Notes: generated by a model from the sequence alone, not told the origin. A DNA stretch of 64,000 nt from Adenophora triphylla var. japonica (GCA_022495995.1 JAFEMH010002505.1:62001-126000); one strand, 5' to 3'. Shown: positions 1 to 10,660, counted from the stretch's first letter. Numbers and translations are program-made.

Positions 1-349
1 TTCTTGCTATGTATATTCGAGAGTTGGGGGTTTGTAAAAATTGAAAAAGGAAAAGGATTTTCCTTTTACACCTTATCCCAATCCTTACCTGAATAGGAAA
101 GGATGGGGGGCACAACGGTTATTTGGTTCATCAATGCTTGTGTCGGTTCCCTATGCAAATGTCCAAACGTCAAATTGTACAATCATTACGGAAATTACGG
201 CGCTTTAACACATCCAACCGTTCAAAAAGTCAATGGTCGAGATCAAGCCACGTCATCTCAGTCGACCATCCCACAGTTTCGACCGTCAAGTTACGATCTA
301 TCTAAGGTTTCATCAAATTTTCTATAACTTCCTGGTCGACAAAGTCAAC

Positions 350-990
350 ATAGAAAGTTGAGGGCTACTGAACGGAATAAATGTGACGGGCTAGGCCCAA
401 CATACGAAGCTCAATTATTCAGACGTGACTACAGCAGCGTCATCAAGTGGACCGGCCCAGTTATTATAAGGCCCAACAACAAAGATCAGTCGACCTAGCT
501 CATTGTCCAACCATCATTAATCCCGACCTCTCTTTATCCGACATACGATCATCTCCTTGTACAAATTATATCTGGCTATAATACAAAGTCAGATCGACCT
601 TGATCCACTCGGGCGACCTCGACCTACAAAGACGTAGCACGACTAGAACTCTTTCCGTAACGGCTTCCTACAATCACGGAGTCAGTTACGTCCACGATTC
701 TCTCCATGATCTTCGGGATTCAATACAATTCTACGCCAACACGATCTCCAATCAGAGTCTATAAATACCTCACAACATCCAACGTTCAAAGTTAATGTCT
801 TATTTGTTGTTCAATTGATCTCAATACAGTTTATAAGCTCGTAACAAAACACCTTATCATTACGCCGGAAGGTCTTAGCCGGAGACCATCCCGGCTAGTC
901 GTTTGTTCACTGGTTTCAGGTCAAATAAAGCCAGGAGATCAACCTAATTGCTGGATGTAGGCTGATCAACACGTTCCTTGCAGCATCAGT
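350..990 (+). mobile_element. LTR-like fragment in PIG-W intron 4 (probable solo or truncated LTR)
   Basis: The stretch is richer in GC than its surroundings. It has a TATA-like box (TATAAATA, about 760-767) followed by a candidate R/U5 region, as in LTRs of Ty3-type elements. It has no open reading frame of note. It ends near 985, just before AT-rich DNA that I assign to intron 4 of the PIG-W-like gene. I could not find a convincing target-site duplication, so both borders are approximate and the element may begin left of the window. Bases 1-350 look similar in composition and may belong to the same insertion. Confidence 0.35.
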
Positions 991-1042
991 AACCACACAT
1001 AAAAAAAGAAGTACACTAGAAAATAATGCAGATATATATTAC

Positions 1043-4000
1043 CTGCTAGATACAAGGGAAAGAAGCAGAAGCAATATTAGCAAAATCGAATTTGTACAAG
1101 TCCAATCTGCTAGAACCTGACATTTAAAGTTTGATTCTTTTTAATTACTAAAGAAAATACAGGTTTGGAGGCAAAAAAAATGAAAAATCGGAACAAGGTA
1201 GGCAAAGCTGTCCAGATACAAATCAATAATGTCGCAAACATTTCTAGGTAACGATGGCAATATGCTTTATAAAATCAAACGAAGTACAATTGTCAGTATC
1301 GTAGACCTTGTTATCAAAGTTCTTGAAATACGAGAGCACTTTCTCATTAGTGAAACATACTAAACTAAAAAATGCGCAATCAAGGGCGGAGAATATATAT
1401 AGAACCAATGAAAAGATCAACTGATGGAACAGAGAACAATACTTCTAAGTTTCTTAATTAGTTACTCCGACGGATATTTAGGGTAGACTGAAAATACTTA
1501 CAGTACAAAATATTATGATAGGAAGAACAAAGCAAAGGAAATCTATGATTATAGTCACTATGTAATCCCTCCGATCTCTAAACACCGCAACTGAGTCATC
1601 ATTCTTCTTTGATGAGCTTACTGACATAACATGACCTAGCGAGTAAAAACAGTATCATCTACTCAGTACAAACACATCATAGTACTCCTAATAAGCCTGA
1701 CCAATGCATATCAAGCAAATGTGACACGTGTCTTTCAAAGTGAAGGAATCTCCAAGCAAATATCAACGAATACAATGTGAATGAAACTAAAATATGATTA
1801 AGATACTAATCCCCTTGATCAAATACATCCTTTTCATCTTCATTTCTACACTAACAAAGGATAGAAACAATGCCTTTTTTCGTTCTTTTATATCGGTTTA
1901 CACAGCTTACTTTATCCAAATCACTTTACTTAAACTATAACTTTGTCCCATCCTCTCACTAACTCCCTCCCTCCATGGAAATTGCTATACTACTCAATCA
2001 CATAAAAGAAAAATACTATTACCATTTTTATCAAATTTCAACCGAAACATTTTAATATTAAAACTATTTGCTATTTCGTAATACAAAGCTTCAGATTCTA
2101 GGACTTTCTGAGCATTTCTGTAGATCCCATGATTTTATCGATTATAGCTAAAACATCGACCCAAATCAAATTCTTTAAAACACAAAACATGGACTCTTTC
2201 ATATGAAAAAAAGAGAATTTTTATTCACCCCCGCACAATCACTGAATACCCCCGCAATGCATTTTTTTATAAAAATGTCATCAATTGAAATGACAATACT
2301 ACCCTTCAGTGTTACACCCTCAATGTTGTACCCCGCAATTGGATTTTTTCAACATTACTTACCTATCTACTAAATATACTCGCAACATTAAATCTTCTTC
2401 CATCTCACCCCCCCCCCCTTAAACCCTACAAAATTACCTTTTTTTACCTTCCCTCCTACCTCCATCATCAGTGGAAAAAAAAAACTCTCTCTCTCTCCCT
2501 CACATGAACCTTACAAAAATCTTGCAAAATCTCTATTCAAGTTTACTATATTGTGTTGAATATATAAAAACTGGTGGACATTATTAACCAATTTTCAAAT
2601 AATCACAATCTGAATCATAATAATTGCATTTAAAAAAAAATCGCATTTAAAGAAAATCATTTTACACCAAATGATAGAAAAAGGACCTTTAAAAAATAAA
2701 AAAGGAAAAAGATTATTCCCTTTCTGTCGCACTGTTATTTCTCCCCCTCCCCCTCCCCCTCCCCTGCTCAACTAACCTGCACCAGACCCTCCTCCCTTCC
2801 TTTCCAAATCTTCAGTCACACACAGTCTCCATGTCTACGCATCGAAATGTAATCTTTTTGAGCCCCCTTTTGATGTAAAGTAACGCAGCGGAATAGTAAT
2901 AACAAGGCTTGATCGAAATCACAAACCTCTGCAAATCGCAATTCCTTATATAAATAAGAACTTCCAAGGAAGATCTTCTGCAAGTCAATAAAGACTTAAA
3001 GGTTTAAAACCCAAATTGCAAAGCAATTAATTTTATTAATCAAAAATAGTCTAAAATTTGGATTACAACTTTAGGCCTATTTTATAGTGCCCATAAACCT
3101 TGAAAAACACTCCTAAACCTACTAGAATTATTCCTAACCTACTATATGGTAACTTAATAGGACTCAAAAACTTGTAAATCTCCTCAAAATTTACTCTAAA
3201 ATCATCTCTAATCAACCTATTAAAATTAATGACGAAAATAAGAAATAAACTATAAACTAAAACAAATTAAATCCAAAAATACTAATTAAAATACAAAAAT
3301 AATTACTATATTTGACTTCGTCAAATATTCTTCCTACATCATTCACCCACTCTTCAAAAGAACTCGACCCCGAGTTCTCATCCGAAGTTTGGAAAGTGCC
3401 GTCCCACTTAAAAATATATTTCGAATAAATCTTCTTTTTAAGCACACATTGACGTAAGATGATCTCTTCCAGATATAAAATTATTCCATCCATCACATCC
3501 TCCTTGTGTTGATCTTTCACCCCTTCCTCCCCTTGATCAACAATGATCAATAAATCTTCAAAAATAACTTCATCCTTGTTGTGAATAACACCCAAATTTT
3601 CATCAAAACTTGGGGGTTTCCACATCAGTTTTGAACAACCAATACCAACCTCTCCTTTCTCCTTGAATTCAACTAGGACATTATCAGGGACTATAATATT
3701 TGAAGTAATAATATCATCACAAACCTGAACAATGCTCAAATCTTCTTTGAACTCACAAATAACCTCCTCATCAAAAGCTTCTTCTTGAGTAGGAAATTCT
3801 TCAATAGACAACTCACCATATTAAAGACCGGAATATCCGCCCTAATCTTGGGTCTTTGATCTTGAGGAGAAGCTGTTATGCCACAGCCTCGCCTTGACAT
3901 TATCTGAAGTATCCCCGCCTATCGGATCACCACGATGGAGATTTTCCCCGCGAGGACCAGCCCGATTTCGTGGGTTGACACCACCTTGACCAACTTGCAA

Positions 4001-5561
4001 TCCTCTCAAAACTTTCATCAACTCTCTATGTCGACGATCCTGTCGCTCTGCTTGGCGATTCAAAGTTTCAAGGATTGTGGTAAAAGTGATATCTCCGTTG
4101 TTTCCCCCATCGTTAGTCATCACTTCGTCAGAGAACCCTAAGATCGTCTGATTTCTGATACCAACTGATGTAAAGTAACGCAGCGGAATAGTAGTAACAA
4201 GGCTTGATCGAAATCACAACCCTCTGCAAGGAATCGCAATTCCTTAGATAAATAAGAACTTCCAAGGAAGATCTTCTGCAAGTCAATAAAGACTTAAAGG
4301 TTTAAAACCCAAATTGCAAAGCAATTAATTTTATTAATCAAAAATAGTCTAAAATTCGGATTACAACGTTAGGCCTATTTTATAGTGCCCATAAACCTTG
4401 AAAAACACTCCTAAACCTACTAGAATTATTCCTAACCTACTACTCCCTCCGTCCCATAGAACATTACACGTTTACTATTGAGAACGGAAAATAAGGAATA
4501 ATGTTATTAAAGTAGGTGTTGTGAGTGGGAGGAGAGAGAATGAGTGGAGAGAATAGTAAATTATAATGGTGTTGTGAGTATTAAAATAATGTAGGAGAGA
4601 GAATGAGTGGAGAGAATAGTGATTTAAGGTTTCCTTTTTAGGAAAGTGGGACTTTAAAGAGGGACGCCCAAAATAGCAAAAGGGGTAATGTTCTATGGGA
4701 CGGAGGGAGTATATGGTAACTTAATAGGACTCAAAAACTTGTAAATCTCCTCAAAATCTACTCTAAAATTATCTCTAATCAACCTATTAAAATTAATGAC
4801 GAAAATAAGAAATAAACTATAAACTAAAACAAATTAAATCCTAAAATACTAATTAAAATACAAAAATAATTACTATATTTGACTTCGTCAAATATCCTTC
4901 CTACATCACCTTTTCTCTTCTTCTCTCTCTCTCTCTCCGTTCGTGGTTGTGTGGGTGTGTTTTCTTAATTTAGGTAGATGTTTATTTAGGGGATTAAAAG
5001 GGTAAAATAGGGATATTGGTGGTGTATTTGGTGCTGATTTTTTAATTTTTTGGTGAAATTAATATTGTGGGGCATTCAACAATTGTTCGGGCGAATAACA
5101 ATTCTCATTAAAAAAGGATCATTGAACACATGAATTTGTAGCTATTCTTCAACCAAAACAACAGAAGGTAATAAATAGACCAACAAATCAAGGCAGTTCT
5201 TACCAAAATTGGAGCTAATAGAATGCCGCAAGAGTATAAGAGCCTGAAATTCGAAAAAATAAAAAATAACAAAAAAGTAATCAGGGATTAAATTAAAACA
5301 AAAATCGAGAAAATGCAGCCAAGATAATGGAAGTCGAAAGAGGGGGGGAAACGTACTCACAGGAAACATTAATGCGAGAACGAAGAGTTCAAGCATTGAT
5401 GATCCCGTCAAATTGCTCACCAATCTGAACACCAAAATTATATGAGAATGACGATTCCAATAGAAATGAAAATAATCAGTATCGAGAAAGGTAGCGGCAG
5501 ATTTGATCACTGTTCTTTCAAACGCTTGTCGAGGGTTGAATGATTTCCAGGGAGAATCCAT
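1043..5561 (-). CDS. PIG-W/GWT1-like GPI-anchor inositol acyltransferase, exons 1-4 (3' part outside window)
   Basis: In the family this ER multi-pass protein acylates the inositol of GlcN-PI during GPI-anchor synthesis. Exon 1 is 5361-5561 (67 codons, starting MDSPWKSFNPRQ), exon 2 is 5204-5243, exon 3 is 1502-1635 and exon 4 is 1043-1116. Donors (GTGAGT, GTAAGA, GTAAGT, GTAATA) and AG acceptors are present and the phases match: exon 2 ends with G, exon 3 starts with GT, and exon 3 to 4 is phase 0. The diagnostic N-terminal motif LVSNLTGSSMLEL (family: FVSNLTGSSMLE) lies in exon 1. Exons 3-4 give a polar loop (SSSKKNDDSVAVFRDRRDY) followed by hydrophobic membrane segments. Intron 2 (3.6 kb) houses a MULE-type element, an LTR element and a MITE. 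Exon 1 contains about 30 residues before LVSN that look unlike the family, so a short unrecognised intron (near 5423-5520) or a different upstream start is possible. Further exons must lie left of base 1. Confidence 0.78.
3257..3811 (-). pseudogene. gag/pol remnant ORF of the non-autonomous LTR element
   Basis: A 184-codon acidic frame. It starts with MSIEEFPTQEEAF, which resembles the IPVFNGELSIEEF motif of plant Ty3 gag proteins. It ends with KYIFKWDGTFQTSDENSGSS, like the extreme C-terminus of Ty3 polyproteins, and then runs into the 3' LTR. The middle matches no domain I know. The same junction of gag start and pol end is present in the sister element (26207-26803), so the deletion is a property of the family and not a local accident. 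Confidence 0.5.
3842..4123 (-). pseudogene. gag N-terminal fragment of the non-autonomous LTR element
   Basis: A 93-codon frame beginning MMTNDGGNNGDITFTTILE, with a charged helix rich in Arg, Glu and Gln (about residues 20-45) and NPRNRAGPRGENLHRGDPIG. The product parallels MANSGGDNGDNLTIITAILE of the element at 25302. It is the start of a Ty3-type gag without the capsid core. The frame ends in a stop before the acidic frame at 3257-3811. Confidence 0.5.
4443..4709. mobile_element. Stowaway-type MITE inside one LTR, TA duplication
   Basis: Terminal repeats CTCCCTCCGTCCCATAGAAC and its complement bound a 267-bp AT-rich unit without coding capacity. It is flanked by TA on both sides (4441-4442, 4710-4711). 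The other LTR of the same element reads CTACTATATGGTAAC without the insert, so it preserves the empty site. This proves a TA-target insertion after the LTR element had inserted. A close sister copy is at 31562-31817. Confidence 0.95.
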
Positions 5562-5664
5562 TGATGTGGTCAATTGCAAATGCACACAGTTAAAACTAAA
5601 AGCAATGGATGTTAACAATGAAACATAGAGTTGTTTTAGAAACCCCCACTTCTCAAGTTGAAAA
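5562..5664 (-). promoter_or_regulatory. Remaining PIG-W 5' flank before the MULE
   Basis: Only about 95 bp of host DNA remain between the proposed PIG-W start codon (5561) and the duplicated target site (5656-5664) of the 10-kb MULE. The 5' UTR and core promoter must be within this piece, within the MULE, or displaced to beyond 15.6 kb. No clear TATA box is visible. Confidence 0.35.
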
Positions 5665-6217
5665 GAGAATTGTCATAAGGCACCTAAAATTGTTGAGTAA
5701 ATCCTTAAAATTAAATTCAACCCCAAAAATTAAAATAAACCCATTAATTTCCCTTTATACCCTGTATTTCATTTATTCTTTATCCCTCAACCCAACCCCC
5801 CAAACACCCCCCCCCCCACATCCATTAACCCCAAACATATTTACTTTCTATACTTTAATTTGTTCGATTTATGTTTCAATTTAAGAATTTTTTGATTAAA
5901 TTTCATTAAAAATTTTGGTTTTAGGAGTTAGGCCGGTAGCAACCGAATTTATGGATCTGTTCGTAGGGTTGTTATACGAACCGAACAGCTCGAGCTCGAC
6001 TCGGGCTCGACTCGAAAAAACTCGACTCGAATGAGCTCGAGTTGAAGCTCGAGCTCGAATAAGAATTTTAACTCGTGAAATTTTCGAGTCGAACAGGTTC
6101 GACTCGTGAGTTCGAGAAAGCTCGTTTCGAACTCGACTCGACTCGAGTTCGACTCGATAAACTCGATAAAAGCTCGAATTTTTCATTGTTTGTTTTCATA
6201 TATACATAATACATATA

Positions 6218-6442
6218 CTCTCTCCGTCCCAGTTCATTAGATACCAAAAAAAATGGCACACATATTAAGGAAAGGTAAGAGAGAGAAAAAGTGGAGAGAG
6301 AATGTTGTGAGTGAAAAAGTAAAATAGGAGAGAGAATGAGTGGGGTAAATAGTGAAGATTCCTTTCCATTTTGGGTAAGTATCAATTGGTGTGGGACGGA
6401 CCAAAAAGAAAATAAGTATCAATTGAACTGGGACGGAGGGAG
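6218..6442. mobile_element. Stowaway-type MITE
   Basis: Ends CTCTCTCCGTCCCAGTTCA and complement (TGAACTGGGACGGAGGGAG) with flanking TA at 6216-6217 and 6443-6444. About 225 bp, non-coding, inserted in the left arm of the palindromic element. Confidence 0.88.
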
Positions 6443-6775
6443 TATATATTTATCCAAGCCCAATTGCCCCCAAGTCCAACGCCATTTGCTAACCCTTGGG
6501 CCTTGGCTTCAGCTGGTTATATAGGCACAAGCAAAATGTAAGTTTCTTTTCATTTCAATGTGGGATTATGTCCAAGGGCCAAGGCCGGCCGAGCCAAGGG
6601 CTAGGTTGTTTTAGTTGAATTTTCTTTCGATGTGGGATTTTTTCCATTGCAAGGCTAAGGTGGCGAGGCGTAGAGCCGAGCGAGCCGAAGCCGAGGCGAG
6701 GCGAGGTCAGAGCCAAGCCAATGCTAATTTTATTATTTTTGACAAATAAATATTTCATAAATTTATATATATATC

Positions 6776-6809
<34 letters not shown>

Positions 6810-6810
<1 letters not shown>

Positions 6811-7093
6811 TCCCTCCGTCCCGAAACAATCTTCACACTTTCCCTTTTGGGCGTCCCAAAACTTACTTCACACATTTAAAACTTACCTAAAATGGAAAGG
6901 AATCTTTACTATTCCCTCCACTCATTCTCTCTCCTACATTATTTTAATACTCACAACACCATTATAATTTACTGTTCTCTCCACTCATTCTCTCTCCTAT
7001 TTTATTTTCACACTCACAACACTTTCAATATAATACTCCCTCCTTAAAACCGGTGCAATAACAGTGTTTGTGAAGATTGTTCGGGACTAGGGA

Positions 7094-7094
<1 letters not shown>
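6810..7094. mobile_element. Stowaway-type MITE inside an (AT)n tract
   Basis: The left end CTCCCTCCGTCCCGAAACAA pairs with TTGTTCGGGACTAGGGAG on the right. TA is present on both sides, but the flanks are an (AT)n tract (6764-6809, 7095-7134), so the exact duplication is masked. The tract is uninterrupted in the opposite arm of the palindrome (9186-9238), which supports a later insertion here. Confidence 0.85.
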
Positions 7095-7139
<45 letters not shown>

Positions 7140-7580
7140 TTATGAAATATATTTAAATTTTGTCTAATTGTTAGGCCCCGCTTAGGCCCCTAGGCGCTAG
7201 GCAGCCTAGGCCCGACTCCGCCGCCTAGCATCCGCCTAGCGCTTTTTAGAACACTGGTATTAATATATTATTAAAATTGATATACCCTCCTATCCAAAAT
7301 AAATATTTTGTTACTAAAATATTAAATCATATACTAAAATATTATATATATGCTATACCCTAAACCCTAAACTCTAATTGTAGATCATATAGATCATATA
7401 CTCCATACCCTAAACATTAATCTATACTTTAACAGTTTAACACATATACCACATATCCTAAATCATATATTCCATATCTTAAATGCTAAATCATATACTA
7501 AAATGTCATATATATGCTATATCCTAAACCCTAATTGTAGATCATATACTACAAATCCTAAACCCTAATCTATACTTTAA

Positions 7581-7873
7581 GGGCTCGTTTGGTAGGCCGA
7601 TAGGATTAGCCTGTATTAATAGTGAGGGGATTATTAATCAGGGGATTAATAATACCACCCTTTTTTTGGGATTAATAAGAAGGGGAAAAAAAGGGGATAA
7701 GAGGGGATAAGAGGTTACTATCCAGGTTGTTAGAAATAATACAGTGATTGCATTTAATGTACCAAACACCAAACTTATTGGATTAATAATTCTATCCAGC
7801 CTAAGAAGGGCTACCAAACGGCTTATTGGATTAATAATTCTATCCAGCCTAAGAAGGGCTACCAAACGGCCCC
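7581..7873. mobile_element. Tourist/PIF-Harbinger-type MITE, TAA duplication
   Basis: Ends GGGCTCGTTTGGTAG and CTACCAAACGGCCCC are inverted repeats, flanked by TAA (7578-7580 and 7874-7876), the PIF/Harbinger target. The right end contains a direct duplication of about 54 bp (TTATTGGATTAATAATTCTA.., around 7765-7870), giving two copies of the right terminus in tandem. Confidence 0.85.
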
Positions 7874-8226
7874 TAATAGTTTAACTCATATACCACATAT
7901 CCTAAATCCTAAATCATATATTTCATACCCTAAATGCTAAATCATATACTAAAAAGTTGTATATATGCTATACCCTAAACTCTAATTGTAGATCATATAC
8001 TCCATACCCTAAACCCTAATATTTCATACCCTAAATGCTAAATCATATACTAATATGTCATATATATGCTATACCCTAAACCCTAATTGTAGATCATATA
8101 CTCCAAAGTCCAAACCCTAAACCCTAATCTATATTTTAACAGTTTAACTCATATATCACATATCCTAAATCCTAAATCATATATTCCATACCCTAAATGC
8201 TAAATCATATACTAAAATGTCATATA

Positions 8227-8458
8227 CTCCCTCCGTCCCATTACAAACCACAAACTTTCCTTTTTGGTCGTCCCATTACAAACCACAAACTTCCTAAAAT
8301 AGAAAGGAATCTTTACTATTCCCTCCACTCATTCTCTCTCCTACATTATTTTAATACTCACAACACCATTATAATTCACTATTCCCTCCACTATAATTCA
8401 CTTTTCCTTAATTCCCGTGTCTACAGTAAATTTCCCATTACTAATGGGACGGAGGGAG
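8227..8458. mobile_element. Stowaway-type MITE in the minisatellite
   Basis: Ends CTCCCTCCGTCCCATTA and TAATGGGACGGAGGGAG with TA on both sides (8225-8226, 8459-8460). 232 bp, non-coding, flanked on both sides by units of the telomere-like minisatellite. Confidence 0.93.
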
Positions 8459-8947
8459 TATATGTTATACCCTAAATCCTAATCCCTAATTGTAGATCAT
8501 ATACTCCATACCCTAAACCTTAATATATACTTTAACAGTTTAACCCATATACCACATATCCTAAATCTTAAATCATATATTTCATACCTTAAATACTAAA
8601 TCATTTACTGAAATGTCATATATATGCTATACCCTAAACCCTAATTGTAGATCATATACTTCATACCCTAAACTCTAATCTATACTTTAACAGTTTAACT
8701 CATATACCACATATCCTAAATCCTAAATCATATATTTCATACCCTAAATGCTAAATCATATACTAAAATGTTATATATATCCTATACCCTAAACCCTAAA
8801 TCTTAAATGTAGATTTAGGGTTTAGTGTATATATGATATTTTAACAAAATTATCTTAATATTTATTTTGGAAAGGATAGTATAATAATTTTAAATTAGTA
8901 ACAAAATATTTATTTTGGATAGGAGGGTATATCGATTTTAAATTAGT

Positions 8948-9068
8948 ACTCCCTCCGAACCAAAATAACTGTCAATCTTGGTCAATTAGATATAATTTTG
9001 ATCAATAATTTAAATAAAAAATAATGATCTTAATAAAATTTAAAAATTATTATTATATTATTATTAAT
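8948..9068. mobile_element. Truncated Stowaway-type MITE
   Basis: Begins TACTCCCTCCGAACCAAAAT and continues with ATAATGATCTTAATAAAATT, the left half of the palindromic MITE family intact at 58333-58569. The right half is missing; it ends in an ATT-rich stretch. It lies in the right arm of the palindromic element only. Confidence 0.6.
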
Positions 9069-9196
9069 AATACCAATGTTCTAAAAAGCGCTAGACGGAT
9101 GCTAGGCAGCGGAGTCGGGCCTAACGCCTAGGGGCCTAAGCGGGGCCGAGAAATTAGACAAAATTTAAATATATTTCATAAATTTATATATATATC

Positions 9197-9242
<46 letters not shown>

Positions 9243-9862
9243 TTATGAAATATTTATTTTTCAAAAAAAAATAAAAATTAGCATTTGCCTTGCCTTGGCC
9301 TTGGCCTTGCCTTGGCTCGGTCTTGGCCTTGTCCGTGGCTTTGCAAGTAATTATCCCACATCGAAAAGAAAGTCTAAGTAAATGAGGCGCCTGAGCTGGC
9401 CTTGGCCGTGGCCTTGCAGCCAAATATCCCACATCAAAAAGAAAGTCTACGTAAATGAGGCACTTGGGCTGGCCTAGGCCGTGGCCTTGCCTTGGCTCGG
9501 CCTTGGTCGGCCCTTGCCTTGGTCATGCCTTGCAAGCAAATATCCCACATCGAAAAGAAACCAAACTGGATTGTGGCACTTATTTCAGCCTTGGCCGGCC
9601 CTTACCTTGGTCGTGGCCTCGTTAAGCCCAAAAAATTTGTTTCCAAAAAACCTTAGACTCGAACACGGATCGTTTAAGTTCGTAATCGAGATCGACTCGA
9701 GAAGCTCGCGAGTAGCTCGCGAACAACTTGAACTTGATTGAGCTCGAGTTCGAACCGCCAATTGAACTCGAACTCGAGAAAAAATCGAACTCGATAACTA
9801 TTAAACGAGTTCGAGCTCGAACATAGAAAACTCATTCGAACTCGACTCGTTTACAGCCCTAC

Positions 9863-10050
9863 GGCCAGTAGTTGCCGAACTTTGCTAAAAAAGTCAGCCA
9901 CACCCAGCCGAACTTTGCTAAAAAAGTCAGTCACATCTGGCCGAACTTTTTAAGTCGTTTCAGTCACACCCGGCCGAATTTTTTCACATTTTCAGCCACC
10001 CCCGGCCGAATTTTTTGACTATTTTCAACCACTTCTGGCCGAAATTTTAC
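9863..10050 (+). repeat. Tandem array around GGCCGAACTTTTT modules
   Basis: Five to six degenerate units of about 32-40 bp, each with a (C)CAGCCACACCCGGCCGAA-like core followed by a T-rich or A-rich spacer. Related cores with the palindrome TTCGGCC..GGCCGAA recur on the other side of the PMD gene (12491-12573, 12690-12698) and after the solo LTR (15097-15181). The array lies between the palindromic element and the PMD gene. Confidence 0.7.
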
Positions 10051-10244
10051 AATATGATATGACTCACCAATTAATGCTTAGATGTGAATTTCATGTTAAC
10101 ATTGATGTTTTGAGCTTGTAAATATCATATTATGAAATTAAAATGATGAAAATGTGATGTAAAGTATTTGAGTTTGATATGATACGATATGATATGAAAT
10201 TGTATTGAGTTTGATTTTTTGATGTTTTATTTGTAGTTAAGCAG

Positions 10245-10660
10245 ATGTTCATAGGAATACAAGAATACGTACAACTGATTTCAATAGGAATCAACACGAA
10301 CACTCATGTAATCAAGGGCAATGTACGCAAAACCTTGATGCTGAGCGAGTTGGGGATACATATGTTGATCCTCGGCATTCGATGTATAATGAAGAAGGAT
10401 ATCAGCAGCATGAAGGTTAAAGATATTCAGTTTACAATGAGGATGAGGATAATATGAAAACCTCAACTCAGATGAATGTTCCTGATGCTCAGAATTATAG
10501 TGACTCGTAAGATGAGCCGAAATACGAGAATGACATCGAGGGAGGTGGGGGTGAAATCTATTTTCCCGTTGGCCTGAGGTACAAATCTTTATACATTTCC
10601 TATGAGACAAACGTTGCAAAATACATATGAGAGGGTAAAGATAATCATACATTAAAATGT
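10245..10660 (+). pseudogene. Degenerate acidic leader upstream of the PMD gene
   Basis: With two in-frame stops the plus strand reads an acidic, Asn/Tyr-rich stretch (NMKTSTQMNVPDAQNYSDS, DEPKYENDIEGGGGEIYFPV) ending in YKSLYISYETNVAKYI. The style recalls the acidic N-terminal part of MULE transposases ahead of their DNA-binding domain, but I recognise no conserved motif. Treat it as a relic of unknown origin within MULE-1. Confidence 0.3.

Larger units (their letters stand above)
2871..4908 (-). mobile_element. Non-autonomous LTR retrotransposon (older family member)
   Basis: The 3' LTR is 2871-3341 and the 5' LTR is 4166-4908; they are alike except that the right one carries a 267-bp MITE. 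LTRs are bounded by TG..CA and flanked by a perfect 5-bp duplication CCTTT (2866-2870, 4909-4913). A tRNA-Met-like primer binding site (complement of GATACCAAC, about 4157-4165) adjoins the 5' LTR. The internal region is only about 0.8 kb and has two minus-strand frames: a gag N-terminus (3842-4123) and a frame (3257-3811) that joins a gag-like start (MSIEEF) to a pol C-terminal tail (KWDGTFQTSDENSGSSSFEE). Protease, reverse transcriptase and integrase are absent, so it must have moved with enzymes from another element. Same family as 25302-27188. It lies in intron 2 of the PIG-W-like gene. Confidence 0.88.
2213..5106. mobile_element. Non-autonomous MULE-type element in PIG-W intron 2, split by an LTR element
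   Basis: The ends are inverted: 2213 reads GAGAATTTTTATTC and the complement of 5106 reads GAGAATTGTTATTC, with similarity continuing for about 50 bp (CCCCCGCA / GCCCCACA blocks). Flanks ATGAAAAAAA (2203-2212) and ATTAAAAAAG (5107-5116) are a plausible degenerate 9-10 bp duplication, as expected for Mutator-like elements. Without the nested LTR element (2871-4908) the unit is about 0.85 kb and shows no coding capacity. The related terminus GAGAATTGT also starts the 10-kb MULE at 5665. Confidence 0.55.
7340..8815. repeat. Minisatellite with telomere-like CCCTAAA blocks
   Basis: About five to six degenerate units of roughly 190-200 bp, built from the words ATACCCTAAACCCTAA, TTGTAGATCATATACTCC, TTTAACAGTTTAACTCATAT, ACCACATATCCTAAATCC and TAAATCATATACTAAAATGT. 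The CCCTAAA and CCTAAATC words resemble the Arabidopsis-type telomere repeat but are spaced within a larger unit and are never perfect long telomere runs. Two MITEs (7581-7873, 8227-8458) interrupt the array. It occupies the loop of the palindromic element. Confidence 0.8.
5964..9862. mobile_element. 3.9-kb palindromic (foldback-like) element
   Basis: The two halves are inverted copies at block level. Outer ends are GTAGGGTTGT (5963) and the complement GTAGGGCTGT (9862). Next come GAGCTC/CTCGAG-rich blocks (5985-6180, 9655-9855), GCCAAGGC-rich blocks with TTTCTTTTCGATGTGGGAT (6540-6735, 9260-9640), (AT)n tracts, the block GCGCTTTTTAGAACACTGG (7232-7256; inverted at 9072-9092) and GATATACCCTCCTATCC (7279-7295; inverted at 8921-8937). 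The centre is a telomere-like minisatellite. Four MITEs (6218, 6810, 7581, 8227) and one MITE fragment (8948) entered later, which explains the unequal arms. The GTAGGGCTGTAAACGAG-type end resembles plant hAT foldback elements; no clear target duplication is left. It may be several inverted elements stacked in one place. Confidence 0.6.

Noticed and set aside
5142..5618. 158-codon single-exon reading of the PIG-W 5' region
   Set aside because: It reads through two introns with good splice sites; the spliced model gives the conserved protein.
6880..7020. Repeated CTCCACTCATTCTCTCTCCT blocks as a separate tandem repeat
   Set aside because: They are internal to several Stowaway MITE copies and belong to that family.
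7340..8815. CCCTAAA words as an interstitial telomere site
   Set aside because: The words are embedded in units of about 190-200 bp and never form a continuous telomere array, so I call it a telomere-like minisatellite only.
10281..10652. 123-codon minus-strand frame
   Set aside because: It is the complement of the acidic leader upstream of the PMD gene and shows no motif.
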